Below, piece after piece: positions 14,046 to 22,249 of a stretch of 42,562 nt of DNA. The translations under genes and the position numbers were made by a program. The DNA comes from Armatimonadota bacterium. Its GTDB lineage: Bacteria > Armatimonadota > Armatimonadia > Armatimonadales > Capsulimonadaceae. Location of the stretch: NCBI GenBank assembly GCA_025353925.1, contig JANXNV010000143.1, positions 1 through 42,562 of the forward strand, in the 5' to 3' direction. Below the pieces are notes generated by a model. It saw only the letters and a program-made list of their open reading frames with translations, did not search any database and was not told the origin of the DNA. Position 1 is the stretch's first letter. Every line of letters begins with the position of its first letter.

Positions 14046-15827
14046 ATGGCCGTTTTACTGAGTTGCCAGTCGCTGGCGAAATCGTTCGGATCGCGCCCGC
14101 TTTTTAAAGACATCTCGCTTGGGGTCGGGGACGGCGAGCGCATGGGTCTGATCGGGCCGAACGGCGCGGGCAAGTCCACACTGCTGAAGATCTTTGCCGG
14201 TTTAGAGAAGCCTGATCTGGGCACGCTCTCCGCCCGGCGCGGGCTGCGGACCGCCTACATCCCGCAAGATGACACGTTTGCGGCGGGGGCGACGGTCGAT
14301 AGCGTGCTGATGGAGGCATTGGCCGGTCAGCCGCTGGACGAGCTGGAGAAAGATGTTTCGATCGAGATTGCTCTGGGCAAAGTCGGGTTCCCATCGCGTA
14401 CGCAGGCCGTGGACACACTCTCCGGGGGCTGGAAAAAGCGGCTCTCGCTGGCCCGTGCGCTGGTGCAGGAAGCGGAGCTGCTGCTGATCGATGAGCCGAC
14501 CAACCACCTGGACCTCGAAGGAGTGCTCTGGCTGGAAACGCTGCTTCAGGATGCGCCGTTTGCGTTTGTACTTATCAGCCATGACCGCGTTTTCTTGGAG
14601 AACGTTACGAACCGGATCGTCGAGCTGCACCCGACCTATGCCGAAGGCTTCATCAGTGTCAACGGCACCTACAGCGACTTTCTGGTCCAGCGCGAAGCGT
14701 ATCTTACCGCCCAGGCGCACCGGGAAGACGCATTGCAGACTCAGGTCAAGCGCGAGATCGAATGGCTCCGGCGCGGGCCGCAGGCACGGACGACCAAAGC
14801 GCAGGGGCGAATTCAGCAGGCGGGGGAGATGATCGGCGAGCTGGCCGAGCTGAAATTTCGCAACTCGCAGACCAAGACTGCCGGGATCGACTTCAGTGCA
14901 TCGGGTCGTAAGACGCGCGATCTGATTGTCGGCAAAGGGCTGGCGAAGAGCCTCGGCGGTCGGCTGCTGTTCGAGCATCTGGACCTGACCCTTGCGCCGG
15001 GAACCAAGCTCGGCTTGATCGGGCCGAACGGCAGCGGTAAGACGACTTTGATCCGTCTGCTCACAGGCGATGCGACTCCCGACGCCGGGACAATCAAGCG
15101 GGCGGACGGCCTGCGCGTTGTGCTCTTCGATCAGAGCCGGGCGCAGCTTGATAAAAAGCTCAGCCTGCGCGATGCGCTCAGCCCGAACAGCGATACGGTG
15201 ATCTACCGGGGCAACCCGATGCACGTTTCCGGGTGGGCGAAGAAGTTCTTGTTCAAGACCGAGCAGCTTCAAACGCCGATCCGCTTCCTCTCCGGCGGTG
15301 AGCAGGCGCGGATTTTGGTCGCTCAGCTTATGCTTCGGCCTGCCGATATATTGATTCTGGACGAACCGACCAATGACCTGGATATTCCGACGCTTGAAGT
15401 CCTGGAAGACAGCTTGCTGTCGTTCCCCGGTGCGCTGGTGCTGGTCACTCACGATAGATATTTACTGGACCGCGTTTCGACCGACCTGCTGGCCCTTGAC
15501 GGCAAAGGCGGCACGGGCCACTTTGTCGGGCTGGACCAGTGGACGGCGGCCCAGACCCAGCCATACTCCGCCCCGGCTGCGAAGCCGAGATACGTCGCTC
15601 CGGCCCCGAACCGTCTGCCGACGGCGGAGCGTAAAGAGCTGGCGTTAATGGAGTCGAAGATAGATAGCGCGGAGAAGGAAGTCTCAGCGCTGCAGGCAAG
15701 TCTCGAAGATCCGAAAGTCGCCTCCGATGCCGTAAAACTGCATGAAGTCTGGGAGGCATTGCCGGTTGCGCAGAAAGCTGTCGCCACGCTGTATGCTCGC
15801 TGGGAAGAGCTGGAAGCAAAAAAGTAA
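14046..15827 (+). CDS. uup: ABC-F ATPase, Uup-type
   Basis: The 593-aa cytoplasmic protein has two ABC ATPase domains and no membrane segments. The first has Walker A GPNGAGKST (about residues 37-45), signature LSGGWKKR (about 125) and Walker B IDEPTNHLD. The second has Walker A GPNGSGKTT (about 327-335), LSGGEQAR and LDEPTNDLD. A C-terminal coiled coil (about 530-593, ERKELALMESKIDSAEKEV) is the Uup DNA/ribosome-binding domain and separates Uup from EttA/YbiT-type members. Start ATG 14046 is chosen because the upstream in-frame extension crosses the tRNA gene. Uup acts in ribosome quality control and genome stability. Confidence 0.85.
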   Translation: MAVLLSCQSLAKSFGSRPLFKDISLGVGDGERMGLIGPNGAGKSTLLKIFAGLEKPDLGTLSARRGLRTAYIPQDDTFAAGATVDSVLMEALAGQPLDELEKDVSIEIALGKVGFPSRTQAVDTLSGGWKKRLSLARALVQEAELLLIDEPTNHLDLEGVLWLETLLQDAPFAFVLISHDRVFLENVTNRIVELHPTYAEGFISVNGTYSDFLVQREAYLTAQAHREDALQTQVKREIEWLRRGPQARTTKAQGRIQQAGEMIGELAELKFRNSQTKTAGIDFSASGRKTRDLIVGKGLAKSLGGRLLFEHLDLTLAPGTKLGLIGPNGSGKTTLIRLLTGDATPDAGTIKRADGLRVVLFDQSRAQLDKKLSLRDALSPNSDTVIYRGNPMHVSGWAKKFLFKTEQLQTPIRFLSGGEQARILVAQLMLRPADILILDEPTNDLDIPTLEVLEDSLLSFPGALVLVTHDRYLLDRVSTDLLALDGKGGTGHFVGLDQWTAAQTQPYSAPAAKPRYVAPAPNRLPTAERKELALMESKIDSAEKEVSALQASLEDPKVASDAVKLHEVWEALPVAQKAVATLYARWEELEAKK

Positions 15828-15830
15828 CCC

Positions 15831-16625
15831 ATGAAACCACAACTGGCCGTTCAAACCTACACCATCCGGGAGTTCACTCGGACTCGCCTGGATTTGGAGG
15901 AGAGTTTCGCGAAGATCGCTATGCTTGGCTATCCTGCCGTCCAGCTTTCGGCGGTTGGCGCGATGTGCGGGGATACGCCGAAGGTTTCGCCGGAGCTTGC
16001 CCGTAAAATCCTGGATGCCAACGGCCTTCAGTGTATCGCGACGCATCGAAGCTGGGAAAGCTTAGCAGGAAGCACATCCAAAGAGATCGACTTCCACCAG
16101 GCACTGGGCTGTGATTTCGCGGCCATCGGTGGGCTGCCCGGTGGGTATCAGTCCCGGGGTAAAGCGGGCTTCGAGGATTTTCTGCGTGACTCGGCCCCGG
16201 TGATCGCCGAGTTGAAATCAGCGGGGATCCGCTTTGGTTACCATAACCATGCGTGGGAGTTTGAGCGCGTCGGCATGGCAGGGACGCTCTTTGACACTTT
16301 TATCGAAGATGGCAGCCCGGACTTCCTGCTCGAGCTGGACCTGTACTGGGTCAGCCACGCGGGCGTGAACCCGGAGCGTGTCGTGGAGCGGTGCGCGGGG
16401 CGCATGCCGGTGATCCATGTTAAAGACAAAGAGATGCTTGGGAGTGAGCCGATTATGGCCCCGATGGGGGAGGGGAATCTGGACTGGGCGCATCTGCTGC
16501 CAGCCTGTGCGGCTGCCGGAGCGCAGTGGCTGACGGTGGAACAGGACGAATGCCGCCGAGATCCTTTCGACTGCCTTCGGTCCAGCCTCGAGTTTCTGCG
16601 GCGGGCGGAACAAGAATTTGCGTAG
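15831..16625 (+). CDS. Sugar phosphate isomerase/epimerase (TIM barrel), second copy
   Basis: This 264-aa protein is another xylose isomerase-like TIM barrel, distinct from the one at 12350-13186. Key pieces are MKPQLAVQTYTIREFTRT, GYPAVQLSAVGA, the metal-site segments GIRFGYHNHAWEFERVG and LLELDLYWVSHAGVNP, and VIHVKDKEM. Such proteins isomerise or dehydrate inositols and sugars; the substrate is unknown. It starts 3 nt after the uup stop, indicating co-transcription, though the functional link is unclear. The end of the gene contains the -35 of the next promoter. Confidence 0.82.
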   Translation: MKPQLAVQTYTIREFTRTRLDLEESFAKIAMLGYPAVQLSAVGAMCGDTPKVSPELARKILDANGLQCIATHRSWESLAGSTSKEIDFHQALGCDFAAIGGLPGGYQSRGKAGFEDFLRDSAPVIAELKSAGIRFGYHNHAWEFERVGMAGTLFDTFIEDGSPDFLLELDLYWVSHAGVNPERVVERCAGRMPVIHVKDKEMLGSEPIMAPMGEGNLDWAHLLPACAAAGAQWLTVEQDECRRDPFDCLRSSLEFLRRAEQEFA

Positions 16626-16646
16626 GCCGCCTGCTTGCGGTATACT
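16618..16646 (+). promoter_or_regulatory. Leaderless promoter of the secreted protein gene
   Basis: TTGCGT (16618-16623), a 17-bp spacer and TATACT (16641-16646) are followed by only 6 nt before ATG 16653. The predicted start of transcription falls on or beside the start codon. The -35 overlaps the stop codon of the isomerase gene. Confidence 0.6.
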
Positions 16647-16652
16647 GCCTGT

Positions 16653-17591
16653 ATGAGGAAACTGATTTACGCCGCAGTGCTGGGCTTCGTCTTTCTGCCG
16701 ATTGGTCTCCTGGCAGCACCATTACCCCTGCCGTCCGAAATCCAATTTGGGCAGACCTATCCACTTCGTGACAGCGTCGCTCTGACACTGACGAGCGCGA
16801 AATACACGGTGGTGCGTGTCAATATTGGAGCCGCCAGTTATTTCCCTCAGGCCGGAGAAAAGCTGCTGGTCCTGCACTTCCGTATCCAGAACCTGACGAA
16901 AGACTCGCTTTCGTACGATGCTGGAACAATCCCCTTTTCCGTTGTAGATGCCGCTGGGGTCACCCACAAGTCCGTGCAGGACATCGGTGTTGAAGCAACG
17001 CACCAAACCGCGGAATTCGACCTCAAGCCCGGCGAAGCGAAAGACGATCTGTACACGGCCCTGATTACCTCCGCCACAGGTGTGGATAAGACGCTGATTG
17101 TGGAGGCGGGCCGCGAAGGGATCGAAGAAGAATCGCTGCGCTGCTCACTTTCCGGGCAAGTCACGCCTCTCGACGCGCTGAAAAGTATCGCCGCCGCCGG
17201 AGGCACTTTCTATCCTCTCGCCCTGCTGGATGCGCGGCTCGATTCGATAGCTTACACGTCCCTGCCTCTGGGCGGCATTCGGCCGGACGAAGAGCAGCGA
17301 TATTTCACTGCGACGTTTACGATCGAAAATAAGTCCGCCGGGAAACATGGGGTCAGCGGCATGAACTTCGTGCCCGTGCTGCGCGACACGCAGGGCAAAA
17401 CGATCGACTACAACCAGACCATTCTGAAGCCTGCCGAAGATGTGTCCGGCGATGCTGTCCTGAATGCCGATGCCGAGATGGCAGTGCGCTTCTTCTGGCC
17501 CCTGCCGAAATCCGCACGCGCTCAGAGCCTTTCCCTCGCGGAAGGTCAGTCCCGAGCTTACGTCTTTGACGTTTCCGGAGCGAAACTATGA
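16653..17591 (+). CDS. Secreted protein of unknown function, two Ig-like halves
   Basis: The 312-aa protein starts at ATG 16653 with a Sec signal peptide (MRKLIYAAVLGFVFLPIGLLAAP) and probable cleavage after LLAAP/LP. The mature part has two similar beta-rich halves: VLHFRIQNLTKDSLSYDAG (about residues 78-96) and FTATFTIENKSAGKHGVSG (about 220-240). Such 'F.I.N.S' patterns occur in DUF4352-like telokin folds. It carries no lipobox and no catalytic motif, so it is probably periplasmic or cell-surface. It shares 6 bp of overlapping stop region with the convergent TPR gene. Confidence 0.68.
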   Translation: MRKLIYAAVLGFVFLPIGLLAAPLPLPSEIQFGQTYPLRDSVALTLTSAKYTVVRVNIGAASYFPQAGEKLLVLHFRIQNLTKDSLSYDAGTIPFSVVDAAGVTHKSVQDIGVEATHQTAEFDLKPGEAKDDLYTALITSATGVDKTLIVEAGREGIEEESLRCSLSGQVTPLDALKSIAAAGGTFYPLALLDARLDSIAYTSLPLGGIRPDEEQRYFTATFTIENKSAGKHGVSGMNFVPVLRDTQGKTIDYNQTILKPAEDVSGDAVLNADAEMAVRFFWPLPKSARAQSLSLAEGQSRAYVFDVSGAKL

Positions 17592-18194
17592 TCGGGCACT
17601 CTTCATGTATAGCAAACGGGCATTGCGGGCGAGCTTTGGATTGAACGGATCGAGGCGGCGGGCACTTTCGTAATGCCCGAACGAGTCGGTAAACTTGCCC
17701 TGCCGGTAGCAGACATAACCCAGTAGGTCGTGGGCCTCCCGGTCCTCCGGAGCGGCGGCGCAGCAGCGGCGCAGGGCTGCTTCGGCGGCGGGAAAGTCGC
17801 CGAGCAGGTAGAGGTCACGCCCGAGGTTCTTCCGCGCTTTTGCCCATTCCGGCTCCAATTCCAGTGTCCGATGGTACGCTTCGGCAGCAGGGCGGGGGTC
17901 TTCCAGATAATCATGGCACAGACCGATGGCGAAATGGGTATAAGCATCATCGGGCCAGTCGACCAAGACGTGCTCGAGGTGCGACAACGCATCAGTATAA
18001 CGTTCGCCCTCGAGATGGTGGCAGGCCAGAAAGAAGTTCGCCCAGGGATTTTCCAGATCGAACTCGTACAGGGCGCGGGCGTGAGTGATCGCATCGCTGA
18101 ACCGGCCGGATTCGTAGGCGGTTCGCACTGCACTTTCCTGCTGCAATGCATTCCATTTTCGGGTCAGTTGTGCGATTTGAGAGAATAATTTCAT
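17586..18194 (-). CDS. TPR-repeat protein
   Basis: The 202-aa protein is built of tetratricopeptide repeats: AYESGRFSDAITHARALYEF (near residue 27), ANFFLACHHLEGERYTDALS, THFAIGLCHDYLEDPRPAAE, ARKNLGRDLYLLGDFPAAEA and AHDLLGYVCYRQGKFTDSFG. It has no signal peptide or other domain. TPR proteins act as interaction scaffolds; the partner is unknown. It is transcribed divergently from the pyruvate dehydrogenase operon by a consensus promoter (18261-18289) about 60 nt upstream. It ends convergently, overlapping the 16653 gene by 6 nt. Confidence 0.82.
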   Translation of the reverse strand: MKLFSQIAQLTRKWNALQQESAVRTAYESGRFSDAITHARALYEFDLENPWANFFLACHHLEGERYTDALSHLEHVLVDWPDDAYTHFAIGLCHDYLEDPRPAAEAYHRTLELEPEWAKARKNLGRDLYLLGDFPAAEAALRRCCAAAPEDREAHDLLGYVCYRQGKFTDSFGHYESARRLDPFNPKLARNARLLYMKSARS

Positions 18195-18260
18195 GGGGGA
18201 TTACACATCTTCTAAAGAGGCGGTCTCAAGGTGGGATCAGCAGAGGGAATAACTGCGCCC

Positions 18261-18289
18261 ATTATAGTACAAGTGTGACAATCTGTCAA
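18261..18289 (-). promoter_or_regulatory. Consensus promoter of the TPR gene
   Basis: On the minus strand TTGACA (18289-18284), 17 bp and TATAAT (18266-18261) are both perfect. Transcription would start near 18254, giving a leader of about 60 nt before ATG 18194. Confidence 0.85.
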
Positions 18290-18311
18290 GCGAATTTCGT
18301 ATGCCTATCAG

Positions 18312-18341
18312 TTGACAGGAGCGGGTCAATTCCGCTATAAT
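18312..18341 (+). promoter_or_regulatory. Consensus promoter of the pyruvate dehydrogenase operon
   Basis: TTGACA (18312-18317), an 18-bp spacer and TATAAT (18336-18341) are both perfect. The predicted leader is about 64 nt. It is back to back with the TPR-gene promoter, and the two -35 boxes are only 22 nt apart. Confidence 0.85.
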
Positions 18342-18411
18342 ACAACGGCTTTTCTCAAATTATCGCTTTGATAAAAATAAGTATTTTGACAGACGAGAGG
18401 TTCCCCCCACT

Positions 18412-19521
18412 ATGGCAGCCAGCCCCGCCGCGCCGGCAAAACGCGCCGAAAAAAGTATCCGTTCCCGTCCCGCGCTTTATGATGCGCATAGCGTTTCCAT
18501 ACCCACGACTTCCGTCGATGCGGTGATCCAGTCCCTGAAGCTTACCGATGATCAGCTTCGGCACACGTACCAGCAGATGCTTGACATCCGCCACTTTGAA
18601 GAACAGTGCAACCGTGCGTTTCGTGCCAACAAAGTCGGCGGCTACCTGCATATTTATATCGGTCAGGAAGCGGTCTCACTGGGGACGCTGAGTGACTATC
18701 AGCCCGGCGACCAGGCTTTGTCTTCCTACCGCGATCACGCGCACTGCCTGGTTCTGGGCAGCGACCCCGGCCAGATCATGGCCGAGATCTACGGCAAAAG
18801 CACCGGCGTCTCGCGCGGCAAGGGCGGCTCGATGCACCTGTTCGACAAGGCGCATGGCTTTGCGGGCGGCTACGGCATCGTCGGCGGCAATGTCCCCCTG
18901 GCGGTCGGCATCGGCTGGGCCTTGAAGCATGCGCCCGAGTACAAAGGCAAAGGCAACATCTGTGTCTGCTACCTCGGCGACGGCTCCATGAACGCGGGCG
19001 GCTTCCACGAAGCGATGAACATGGCGCAGCTCTACGAGCTGCCGATTTTGTTCGTCCTCGAAAACAACAAATACGCGATGGGAACCTCCGTCGAGCGCTC
19101 GTCGGCCAATACTGATCTGGCCTCGCGGGTCGACTCCTACGCCATGGCCCATTCCAAAGTCGACGGGCAGGACTATTTTGCCGTACGCGGTGCGGCCTCG
19201 CCGATTATCGCGGCGATGCGCAAAAAACCGGCCCCCTACTTCCTGGAAGCGGTCACCTATCGCTATTCCGGGCATGGGGCGGCGGACGGGGCGGAAACGC
19301 AGTCGACCTATCGCGATTCTGCCGAAATGGACGTATGGAAAGAGCGTGATCCGCTGCGCATTCTGGAACAAAACCTGCGGGATCGCAAAGTGATCGACGA
19401 CGATTCGCATGAAACCATGGACAAAAAGGCACTGGAAATGGCTCGCGCCGCCGCCGAGTTCGCCGAAAATAGCCCTGTCTGCTCGCCCGAAGAGCTGACC
19501 CAGGATGTTTACGCCGATTAG
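18412..19521 (+). CDS. pdhA: Pyruvate dehydrogenase E1 component, alpha subunit
   Basis: The 369-aa protein is the thiamine-diphosphate-binding alpha subunit of the pyruvate dehydrogenase complex, which decarboxylates pyruvate and passes the acyl group to lipoyl-E2. Key features are the active-site segment SRGKGGSMHLF (about residues 132-142), the TPP motif GDGSMNAGGFHEAMN (about 190-205) ending in ENNKYAMGTS, and a phosphorylation-loop-like YRYSGHGAADG. The first 40 residues are Ala/Lys-rich and non-conserved. GAGAGG lies upstream of ATG 18412. It is the first gene of the pdhA-pdhB-pdhC operon. Confidence 0.93.
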   Translation: MAASPAAPAKRAEKSIRSRPALYDAHSVSIPTTSVDAVIQSLKLTDDQLRHTYQQMLDIRHFEEQCNRAFRANKVGGYLHIYIGQEAVSLGTLSDYQPGDQALSSYRDHAHCLVLGSDPGQIMAEIYGKSTGVSRGKGGSMHLFDKAHGFAGGYGIVGGNVPLAVGIGWALKHAPEYKGKGNICVCYLGDGSMNAGGFHEAMNMAQLYELPILFVLENNKYAMGTSVERSSANTDLASRVDSYAMAHSKVDGQDYFAVRGAASPIIAAMRKKPAPYFLEAVTYRYSGHGAADGAETQSTYRDSAEMDVWKERDPLRILEQNLRDRKVIDDDSHETMDKKALEMARAAAEFAENSPVCSPEELTQDVYAD

Positions 19522-19562
19522 TCCCCGAAAAGATTTGTCCCGAATAGGAAAAGAAACAGCAT

Positions 19563-21017
19563 ATGGCAGAAGTGATTATGCCCAAGATGGGCGATGCGAT
19601 GGAAGAAGGAACGCTGATTTCCTGGCACAAGCAGGATGGCGAGACGGTGAAGTCCGGGGATGTGATCGCCGAGATCGAGACCGACAAGAGCAATGTCGAG
19701 ATCGAAGCTGAAGATGCAGGTGTTCTGCATATCCAGGCACAGCCCGGGGCGATCGTCGCCGTCGGTAAGGTCATTGCGATCATCGGTGATGCCCCGGCGG
19801 CGTCAAACGGCTCTTCGACGAACGGCTCTTCGACGAACGGCAGCGGCACGGCCCCTAAAGCCTCATCTCCGGTTCAGGCCCGCACCAATGGTGCCAAGCC
19901 TGAGGGGAAGACCGGAAGCGATGAAACTGTTATGGGCGGCGAAGGTGCGCAGTACAAGATGGACACTGCCGACGATAAAGACATCGCACGGCTTGCTCCC
20001 ACGACCCATTCCAAGGAAGAGACCGGCCCGACTGAAAATATGACCTATGCCGATGCAATTCGGCTGGCACTGCAGGAAGAGCTGGACCGGGACGAGAAAG
20101 TCTTCATGCTCGGCGAAGAGATCGGTCAGTATCAGGGGACGTTCAAGATCACCAAAGACTTTTTGGAGAAATACGGCCCGGAGCGGATTTTGGACACGCC
20201 GATCTCCGAAGCCGGAATGGTCGGCCTGACCGTCGGCTCCGCCATGATGGGCCTGCGGCCGATCATCGAGTTTATGACCCTGAACTTCGCGTTGGTCGCC
20301 TGGGACGGTATCATTAACCATGCCGCCAAGATCCTTTACATGAGCGGCGGGCAGTTCAATGTTCCCTGCGTTCTGCGCGGACCCGGCGGGGTGGGGGTGC
20401 AGCTTTCGGCCCAGCACTCGCAGGACCTCGCACACTGGTACGCCAACACTCCCGGCCTCAAAGTCGTCGTCCCGGCCACCCCAGCCGATGCGAAGGGCCT
20501 GCTGAAAGCCGCCATCCGCGACAACAACCCGGTCGTTTTTACTGAGCATGCGGGCCTGTACCGGACCAAAGGCGATGTTCCCACTGACCCGGACTATGTT
20601 GTGCCCATCGGCGTCGCAGACATCAAGCGCGAGGGGAAAGACGTCACCATCGTTTCCTACTCCCGCGGAACCATGCTGGCTCTGGCCGCCGCCGAGCAGC
20701 TTGCCGCCGAAGGCATTGATGCCGAAGTCGTGGACTTGCGTTCCCTGCAGCCTCTCGACCTCGACACGGTGATTAACAGCGTCAAGAAGACCCACCGGGC
20801 TGTGGTTGTGCAGGAGCAGTGGCTGTTCTACGGGGTGGCCGCCGAGTTTGCCGCGCAGATCAGCAGTGCCGCCTTCGACTACCTCGATGCCCCCGTTGAG
20901 CGTGTTGCCGGAGCGTTTGTGCCCATGCCGTACTCACGCGTACTGGAGAACCTGGCCGTGCCGCATGAGGCCGAGATCATTGCCGCCGTGAAAAAGACCC
21001 TGGAGCGGAGCGCCTAA
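19563..21017 (+). CDS. pdhB: Pyruvate dehydrogenase E1 beta subunit fused to an N-terminal lipoyl domain
   Basis: The 484-aa protein fuses a lipoyl domain (about residues 1-77; lipoyl lysine K42 in IETDKSNVE) to an E1beta subunit. A low-complexity linker (about 78-158, with repeated NGSST) joins them. The E1beta part (about 160-484) shows MLGEEIGQYQGTFKI, DTPISEAGMVGL and HSQDLAHWYANTPGLKVVVP. A lipoylated E1beta is known in some alphaproteobacteria but is uncommon elsewhere. It pairs with PdhA, and the last base of its stop codon is the first base of the pdhC ATG (TAATG). Residues 28-68 are encoded by DNA identical to pdhC. Confidence 0.93.
   Translation: MAEVIMPKMGDAMEEGTLISWHKQDGETVKSGDVIAEIETDKSNVEIEAEDAGVLHIQAQPGAIVAVGKVIAIIGDAPAASNGSSTNGSSTNGSGTAPKASSPVQARTNGAKPEGKTGSDETVMGGEGAQYKMDTADDKDIARLAPTTHSKEETGPTENMTYADAIRLALQEELDRDEKVFMLGEEIGQYQGTFKITKDFLEKYGPERILDTPISEAGMVGLTVGSAMMGLRPIIEFMTLNFALVAWDGIINHAAKILYMSGGQFNVPCVLRGPGGVGVQLSAQHSQDLAHWYANTPGLKVVVPATPADAKGLLKAAIRDNNPVVFTEHAGLYRTKGDVPTDPDYVVPIGVADIKREGKDVTIVSYSRGTMLALAAAEQLAAEGIDAEVVDLRSLQPLDLDTVINSVKKTHRAVVVQEQWLFYGVAAEFAAQISSAAFDYLDAPVERVAGAFVPMPYSRVLENLAVPHEAEIIAAVKKTLERSA
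19646..19765 (+). repeat. 120-bp identical segment, copy in pdhB lipoyl domain
   Basis: Bases 19646-19765 are identical to 21100-21219 in pdhC. They cover most of the lipoyl domain including the lipoylated lysine. Flanking codons of the same domain differ, so the identity has sharp edges. Confidence 0.93.
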
Positions 21018-22243
21018 TGCCTGAAGTCATCATGCCGAAAATGGGCGATGCCATGGAAGAGGGTACCCTGCTTCAATGGTTCAAGGCGGACGGCGAGATG
21101 GTGAAGTCCGGGGATGTGATCGCCGAGATCGAGACCGACAAGAGCAATGTCGAGATCGAAGCTGAAGATGCAGGTGTTCTGCATATCCAGGCACAGCCCG
21201 GGGCGATCGTCGCCGTCGGCAAAATTATCGCTTTGATCGGAGAAGACATGAAAACTGCCGCACCAATTCCAGTCCAGGCTGAAAAAGCAAATGAGAGTCC
21301 CGCCGAGTACGGCACGCCGACGCCGACAGCCCCGCTGCAAATTCGCAGCAATAATGGCAACGGCACCAGTCGCCTGAAAGCCTCGCCCCTGGCCCGCTCC
21401 GTGGCCCGGCAGCGCGGCCTGGACATCGCCCAGATTACCGGCACGGGGCCGTCGGGCCGCATTATCGAAGCTGATGTGCTGGCATTCACTGCCACACCGG
21501 CCACGGCGGTTGTTGCCTGCCCGCTCCCCACCCCGAAGATCACTTCTCCAGTACCGACAACCGTGCCGACGGATCTTTCCGCGATGCGCAAAGTCATCGC
21601 GAAGCGCATGGTGGAGAGCAAGACGACCATCCCGCACTTCTACCTCACATCCGAGATCGATATGACCGAGGCCATGTCCCTGCGCGAGAAGCTGAACTCT
21701 TACGATGAGACTCTGGCGAAGATTTCTCTCAACGACATGGTCGTAAAGGCTTCGGCGAAGGCACTGGCGAAAGTCCCCGCCGCCAATGCCATGTTCAAGG
21801 ACGACAAGATCTATCCCGGTGCCGGGATCCATGTTGGAATTGCTGTCGCCCTGGATGACGGCTTGATCGTGCCCGTCGTGCGTGATGCCGATAGTCTGCC
21901 CCTGCGTAAGCTTTCCGAAGTCGGCAAAGTGCTGATCAAGAAGGCTCGCGACAAGAAGCTACAGCCCGCAGACTACTCGGGCGGAACATTCACGGTTTCC
22001 AATCTTGGCCCATTCGATATTGAGAACTTCATCGCCATTATCGACCCGTCCCAGGGCGCGATCCTGGCGGTTGCCAGCATTCAGAAGAAGGCCGTCGTGC
22101 TGAGTGATGACAGCATCGCCGTTCGCCCACGCATGAATGTCACGTTCAGCGGTGACCACCGGGTCATGGACGGTGCGACCGGCGCGAAGTTCCTGCAGGA
22201 GCTAAAGCGCCTGCTGCAAAATCCGCTGTCGCTGCTCGAATAA
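21017..22243 (+). CDS. pdhC: Dihydrolipoamide acetyltransferase E2
   Basis: The 408-aa protein is the acetyltransferase core. It has one lipoyl domain (residues 1-77, K42), a Pro/Ala linker, a peripheral-subunit-binding domain (about 120-160: ASPLARSVARQRGLDI, GTGPSGRIIEADVL) and a catalytic domain (about 185-405). The catalytic motif HRVMDG lies within FSGDHRVMDGATGAKF. The enzyme transfers the acetyl group to CoA. It overlaps pdhB by one base. No dihydrolipoamide dehydrogenase (E3) gene follows within the window, so lpd is elsewhere. A prepilin gene begins 6 nt after its stop. Confidence 0.93.
   Translation: MPEVIMPKMGDAMEEGTLLQWFKADGEMVKSGDVIAEIETDKSNVEIEAEDAGVLHIQAQPGAIVAVGKIIALIGEDMKTAAPIPVQAEKANESPAEYGTPTPTAPLQIRSNNGNGTSRLKASPLARSVARQRGLDIAQITGTGPSGRIIEADVLAFTATPATAVVACPLPTPKITSPVPTTVPTDLSAMRKVIAKRMVESKTTIPHFYLTSEIDMTEAMSLREKLNSYDETLAKISLNDMVVKASAKALAKVPAANAMFKDDKIYPGAGIHVGIAVALDDGLIVPVVRDADSLPLRKLSEVGKVLIKKARDKKLQPADYSGGTFTVSNLGPFDIENFIAIIDPSQGAILAVASIQKKAVVLSDDSIAVRPRMNVTFSGDHRVMDGATGAKFLQELKRLLQNPLSLLE
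21100..21219 (+). repeat. 120-bp identical segment, copy in pdhC lipoyl domain
   Basis: This copy is identical at all 120 positions to 19646-19765 in pdhB, 1454 bp upstream in the same orientation. The domain sequence on either side has diverged in both DNA and protein. Confidence 0.93.
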
Positions 22244-22249
22244 ACATCG

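Noticed and set aside
14202-15452. Long minus-strand open frame antisense to uup
   Set aside because: It is a mirror reading of a GC-rich conserved gene, rich in Arg/Gln/His with no recognisable domain or ribosome site.
19863-20795. Long minus-strand open frame antisense to pdhB
   Set aside because: It mirrors the E1beta codons, has no family motifs and no start signal.
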